Assembly (NCBI GenBank): GCA_013697585.1 | Contig: JACCWP010000145.1 | Location: 1-38,063, forward strand | Reading direction: 5' to 3' | Length of the DNA stretch: 38,063 nt | From: Nocardioidaceae bacterium | GTDB taxonomy: Bacteria; Actinomycetota; Actinomycetes; Propionibacteriales; Nocardioidaceae | In this document: piece by piece, positions 35,426-38,063 of the stretch | Layout of the letters: each line of letters starts with the position of its first letter | Numbering within the stretch: the first letter of the stretch is position 1 | The notes under the pieces: model-generated | Databases searched by the model: none | What the model saw: the letters and a program-made list of their open reading frames with translations, nothing else | What the model was told of the DNA's origin: nothing | Made by a program: the position numbers and the translations under genes

Positions 35426-36409
35426 ATGCGCCGAATGGTCTTGTCGATGCTCGCTTGCGTGCTCCTGCTGGCCACCGGCTGCGGGTCGGACGACAGCGAG
35501 GGCTCGGCCGAGGACGAGCCGACCGAGTCGTCCGACACGGGTGGCGAGGTCTTCCCCGGTGTCGAGGTGTCGGGTGCGCTGGGCGAGCAGCCGACGGTGA
35601 CGATCGCCGAACCTCCGTTCAGCGTCGACGAGACCACGACTGAGGTGCTCGACGAGGGCGACGGCGACGAGGTGCAGCAAGGTGACGACGCGCTGCTGCA
35701 GTACCTCGGCGTCAACGGCCGCACCGGCAAGGAGTTCGACTCGTCGTGGGCCCGTGGCGAGGACCCGGTGACGTTCCCACTCGAGCCGGGCGGGCTCATC
35801 CAGGGGTTCCTCGACGGCCTGGTCGGCCAGACGTACGGAAGCCGGGTCGCGGTCGCGATCCCGCCCGACGCAGGCTACGGGGCTCAGGGCAACCCGCAGG
35901 CAGGCATCGAGCCGGACGACACCCTCGTCTTCGTCGTGGACCTGATCGAGGCCGCGCCCGAGCCGTTGCCCGAGGCCGAGGGCGAAGAGCAGTCCGCTCC
36001 CAGGACGCTGCCCGAGCTGCAGACCGACCGCGAGGGAATCCCGACCGGCTTCGAGGCGACGCCGCAGACACCGAAGACGCTGGACAAGCTGGTCGCCGCG
36101 GCGGTCATCGTCGGCGAAGGGCCGGAGGTCGAGGCGGGCCAGACGGCCACGGCGCACTACGTCGCCCAGATCTATCCAGAGGGCAAGGTGTTCGGTGAGA
36201 CCTGGACAGAAGGGACTCCGCAGCCCTTCGCCCTGCAGCCGGGCGGGCTCCCGGAGGGCATCATCGAGGGCCTGGTCGGGCAGACCGTGGGCAGCCGGGT
36301 CATTGTGGCGATCCCCAGCGACCTCGCCTTCGGCAAGCAGGGCCAGCCACCGGCGATCCCCCCCGACTCCGACCTGATCTTCTCGTTCGACATCCTCGCG
36401 GTCAGCTGA
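35426..36409 (+). CDS. Lipoprotein with two FKBP-type prolyl isomerase domains (1)
   Basis: A 327-residue exported protein. The signal ends in a lipobox-like LLATGC with Cys at about residue 19, then an acidic Ser/Glu linker. Two FKBP_C domains follow. The first spans about 75-180 (EVQQGDDALLQYLGVN, GKEFDSSWARG, LIQGFLDGLVGQTYGSRVAVAIP, DDTLVFVVDLIE). The second spans about 225-327 (VEAGQTATAHYVAQIYPEGK, LVGQTVGSRVIVAIPSDLAFG, DSDLIFSFDILAVS). Both keep the VGSRV-x-x-x-IP core. It should assist folding of secreted proteins at the outer membrane face. ATG 35426 is six bases after TAGGCT (35414-35419). It is followed by a paralogue. Confidence 0.95.
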   Translation: MRRMVLSMLACVLLLATGCGSDDSEGSAEDEPTESSDTGGEVFPGVEVSGALGEQPTVTIAEPPFSVDETTTEVLDEGDGDEVQQGDDALLQYLGVNGRTGKEFDSSWARGEDPVTFPLEPGGLIQGFLDGLVGQTYGSRVAVAIPPDAGYGAQGNPQAGIEPDDTLVFVVDLIEAAPEPLPEAEGEEQSAPRTLPELQTDREGIPTGFEATPQTPKTLDKLVAAAVIVGEGPEVEAGQTATAHYVAQIYPEGKVFGETWTEGTPQPFALQPGGLPEGIIEGLVGQTVGSRVIVAIPSDLAFGKQGQPPAIPPDSDLIFSFDILAVS

Positions 36410-36460
36410 CCCACCGCACCCCACCCCTCCCGCCCCGATCAACCCCGGAACTGGCGGAGG

Positions 36461-36513
36461 CGGTGGACGGGCGGTGGACGGGCGTGGACGAGCGGCGGAC
36501 GGGCGGCGGATCG
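36461..36513. repeat. Degenerate 10-11-bp tandem repeats upstream of the second FKBP gene
   Basis: Five units of the form cggtggacggg run head to tail. The first two (36461-36471, 36472-36482) are identical and the next three diverge. They fill the space between the two FKBP genes just ahead of the second promoter. Replication slippage is the simplest explanation. Confidence 0.75.
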
Positions 36514-36549
36514 CGGTGGAGGTCGTGCAGCCGCGGGTAGGCTCGAATG

Positions 36550-37566
36550 ATGCGCCGACCGCCCGTCTTGCTGCTCGTCTCGATGCTCATGCTGGCGGCG
36601 GCCTGCACCGACTCCGGTGGCGGCGACACCCCAGCGGCGGACCCGACCACGCCGCCCGAGGCCACAACGGAGCCGACCGAGCCCGCGAGCGGCGAGGTCC
36701 CTGTCGCCACCGGGAAGCTGGCCGGCGTCACCGTGACCGAGGGTTCCGGCCCGGGTCCGAAGGTCGAGATCGCGGCGCCCTTCAGCGTCGCCGAGACCAC
36801 GGCGCAGGTGCTGGCAGAAGGGGACGGGCGCGCGATCGAGGAAGGCGACCAGGTCACCGTCGCCTACGTGCTGGCCAACGGCGGCTCAGGCACGGTCCTC
36901 GACAGCACCTACGAGCGCGAGCAACCGCAGGTCTTTCAGATGCAGGACGGCGGGATCCTGCCGGGCCTCTACGCGGGTCTGTTGGGACAGACCGCCGGCA
37001 GCCGGGTCGCTCTTGCGGTACCGCCTGCGGCCGCGTTCGGCCCGGAGGGCAGCCCACAGTTCGGGGTGCAGCCGAACGAGACCCTGGTGTTCGTCCTCGA
37101 CATCGAAGGCGTCACCGACCTCCCCGAGATGGCCGAGGGACAGCCGCGCGCCGCACCCGACGACCTGCCGAGGCTACGGGTCGACGCGTCGGGTGAGCCG
37201 CAACGGTTCGTGGCCGAGGGGGATGAGCCGGCGGAGCTCAAGGAGGTCGTCGCCGCGCCCATCATCGTCGGGGACGGGCCGAGGGTGCAGCCTGGCCAGA
37301 CCCTCACCGTGCATTATCTGGGTCAACTCTATCCCGACGGCGAGGTCTTCGACGAGTCGTGGTCGACGGGACAGCCGTTCGGTTTCCAGCTCGGCACCAA
37401 CGGCGTGATCCCGGGGTGGGACCAGGGTCTCGACGGCCAACGCGTCGGCAGCCGCGTCGTCCTCGCGATCCCGAGCGACCTCGCCTACGGGGAGGCAGGA
37501 CAACCCCCTGCCATCGGGCCGAACGCCGACCTGATCTTCTCCGTCGACATCCTGGCCGCCGGCTAG
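36550..37566 (+). CDS. Lipoprotein with two FKBP-type prolyl isomerase domains (2)
   Basis: A 338-residue paralogue of the preceding gene with the same plan. The lipobox is LAAAC with Cys at about residue 19, followed by a Gly/Pro/Thr linker. FKBP domain one spans about 75-185 (IEEGDQVTVAYVLANGG, LYAGLLGQTAGSRVALAVPP). FKBP domain two spans about 235-338 (VQPGQTLTVHYLGQLYPDGE, FDESWSTGQPFGFQLG, GWDQGLDGQRVGSRVVLAIP). Domain two keeps the canonical VHYLGQL and FD-x-SW, so it is more likely active. ATG 36550 is favoured over 36547 because it gives six bases after TAGGCT (36538-36543), as in the first copy. Confidence 0.94.
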   Translation: MRRPPVLLLVSMLMLAAACTDSGGGDTPAADPTTPPEATTEPTEPASGEVPVATGKLAGVTVTEGSGPGPKVEIAAPFSVAETTAQVLAEGDGRAIEEGDQVTVAYVLANGGSGTVLDSTYEREQPQVFQMQDGGILPGLYAGLLGQTAGSRVALAVPPAAAFGPEGSPQFGVQPNETLVFVLDIEGVTDLPEMAEGQPRAAPDDLPRLRVDASGEPQRFVAEGDEPAELKEVVAAPIIVGDGPRVQPGQTLTVHYLGQLYPDGEVFDESWSTGQPFGFQLGTNGVIPGWDQGLDGQRVGSRVVLAIPSDLAYGEAGQPPAIGPNADLIFSVDILAAG

Positions 37567-37603
37567 GTCCGCCGGCTCGACCGGTCGGGTAGCGTCGCGA
37601 GTC

Positions 37604-38063
37604 GTGTCGACCCGCAAGTCCGAACGGCTGATGAACCTTGTCATCTGCCTGCTGGTGACGCGTGGCTACGTGCCCAAGGGCCGCATCCGCAAGGTCGTCG
37701 AGGCCTACCGTGACCAGACCGACGACGCCTTCGAGAAGATGTTCGAACGGGACAAGGACGAGCTGCGTGAGATCGGCATCCCGATTGAGGTCGGCAGCCA
37801 CGAGGCACTGTTCGACGACGAGCCGGGCTACCGGATCCGGCGGACGGCGTTCGAGCTACCCGAGATCACCCTGGAGCCGGACGAGGCCGCCGTCGTCGGA
37901 CTTGCGGCCCGGGTCTGGCAGCACGCCGGCTTGGCCAGACAGACCAGCGACGCCCTGGTCAAGCTGCGCGCCGGCGGCGTCTCGGTCGACCGGGACGCGC
38001 TGGCCCTGGTCGAACCGCGGCTGGCCGCTGCCGAGCCGGCCTTCGAGCCACTCTGGGACGCTG
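37604..38063 (+). CDS. pafB: PafB-like WYL-domain transcriptional regulator, partial
   Basis: The first 153 codons of a regulator cut by the right edge. The N-terminus STRKSERLMNLVICLLVTRG then YVPKGRIRKVV is the winged HTH of PafB, and the following DAFEKMFERDKDELREIGIPIEV matches the family. GYRIRRTAFELPEITLEPDE leads into the region before the WYL domain, which lies outside the window. PafB and PafC activate a RecA-independent DNA-damage response in mycobacteria; despite the name they are not needed for pupylation. GTG 37604 is eight bases after TAGCGT (37590-37595). Whether pafB and pafC are fused here cannot be seen. Confidence 0.95.
   Translation, partial: MSTRKSERLMNLVICLLVTRGYVPKGRIRKVVEAYRDQTDDAFEKMFERDKDELREIGIPIEVGSHEALFDDEPGYRIRRTAFELPEITLEPDEAAVVGLAARVWQHAGLARQTSDALVKLRAGGVSVDRDALALVEPRLAAAEPAFEPLWDA

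Overview
The window is high-GC chromosomal DNA from an actinomycete. Three features support this. It carries the complete Pup-proteasome gene set (arc/mpa, dop, pup, prcB, prcA, pafA and the start of pafB). It carries mshC, the mycothiol cysteine ligase. The order of the M20 peptidase, uppP, histidine phosphatase, DUF3090, SCO1664-type, mshC, PAC2, metH, trmI and proteasome genes matches the block known from Mycobacterium tuberculosis (about Rv2141c to Rv2096c). A Propionibacteriales/Nocardioidaceae-like host is my guess only; no marker here fixes the genus.

Layout. Bases 1-3670 are an accessory island: a secreted lectin-like gene cut by the window edge, IS630 and IS21 transposition debris, a toxin-antitoxin pair whose toxin has a one-base frame break, and a tyrosine integrase beside the 3' end of tRNA-Leu(GAG), the probable attachment site. 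Bases 3823-11150 hold housekeeping and transport genes: M20 peptidase, DUF5703, aldo/keto reductase coupled to a RecD2-like protein without a P-loop, UppP, CorA and a LysE-type exporter. Between them lie a degraded ABC ATPase and a 0.67 kb stretch without a confident gene. Bases 11169-14554 hold a phosphatase, a DUF3090 protein, a kinase-fold SCO1664-type protein and mshC. PAC2 and metH then diverge (14678-19079). Bases 19189-25236 are a complete peptide/nickel-type ABC importer operon. Bases 25520-27585 hold a site-2 protease with a CBS-like tail and a coupled tRNA m1A58 methyltransferase. Bases 27665-38063 are the Pup-proteasome block, with two tandem FKBP-type lipoproteins inserted between pafA and pafB.

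How the genes work together. Dop deamidates the C-terminal Gln of Pup, PafA ligates Pup to target lysines, ARC unfolds pupylated substrates and feeds them to the PrcA/PrcB 20S core, and PafB (with PafC) is a transcriptional regulator linked to the DNA-damage response. MshC makes a mycothiol precursor, and the adjacent phosphatase is a reasonable candidate for the unassigned phosphatase step of that pathway.

Cross-cutting signals. At least fourteen genes have a TANNNT hexamer (usually TAGGCT or TAGGGT) ending 6-8 bases before the start codon, the layout of leaderless transcripts. One of these hexamers is a palindrome serving two divergent genes. A palindromic intergenic repeat built on CTTTCGCTGG/CCAGCGAAAG occurs three times, once between prcA and pafA. 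No wholly unknown multi-gene system is evident; the best leads are listed as findings.
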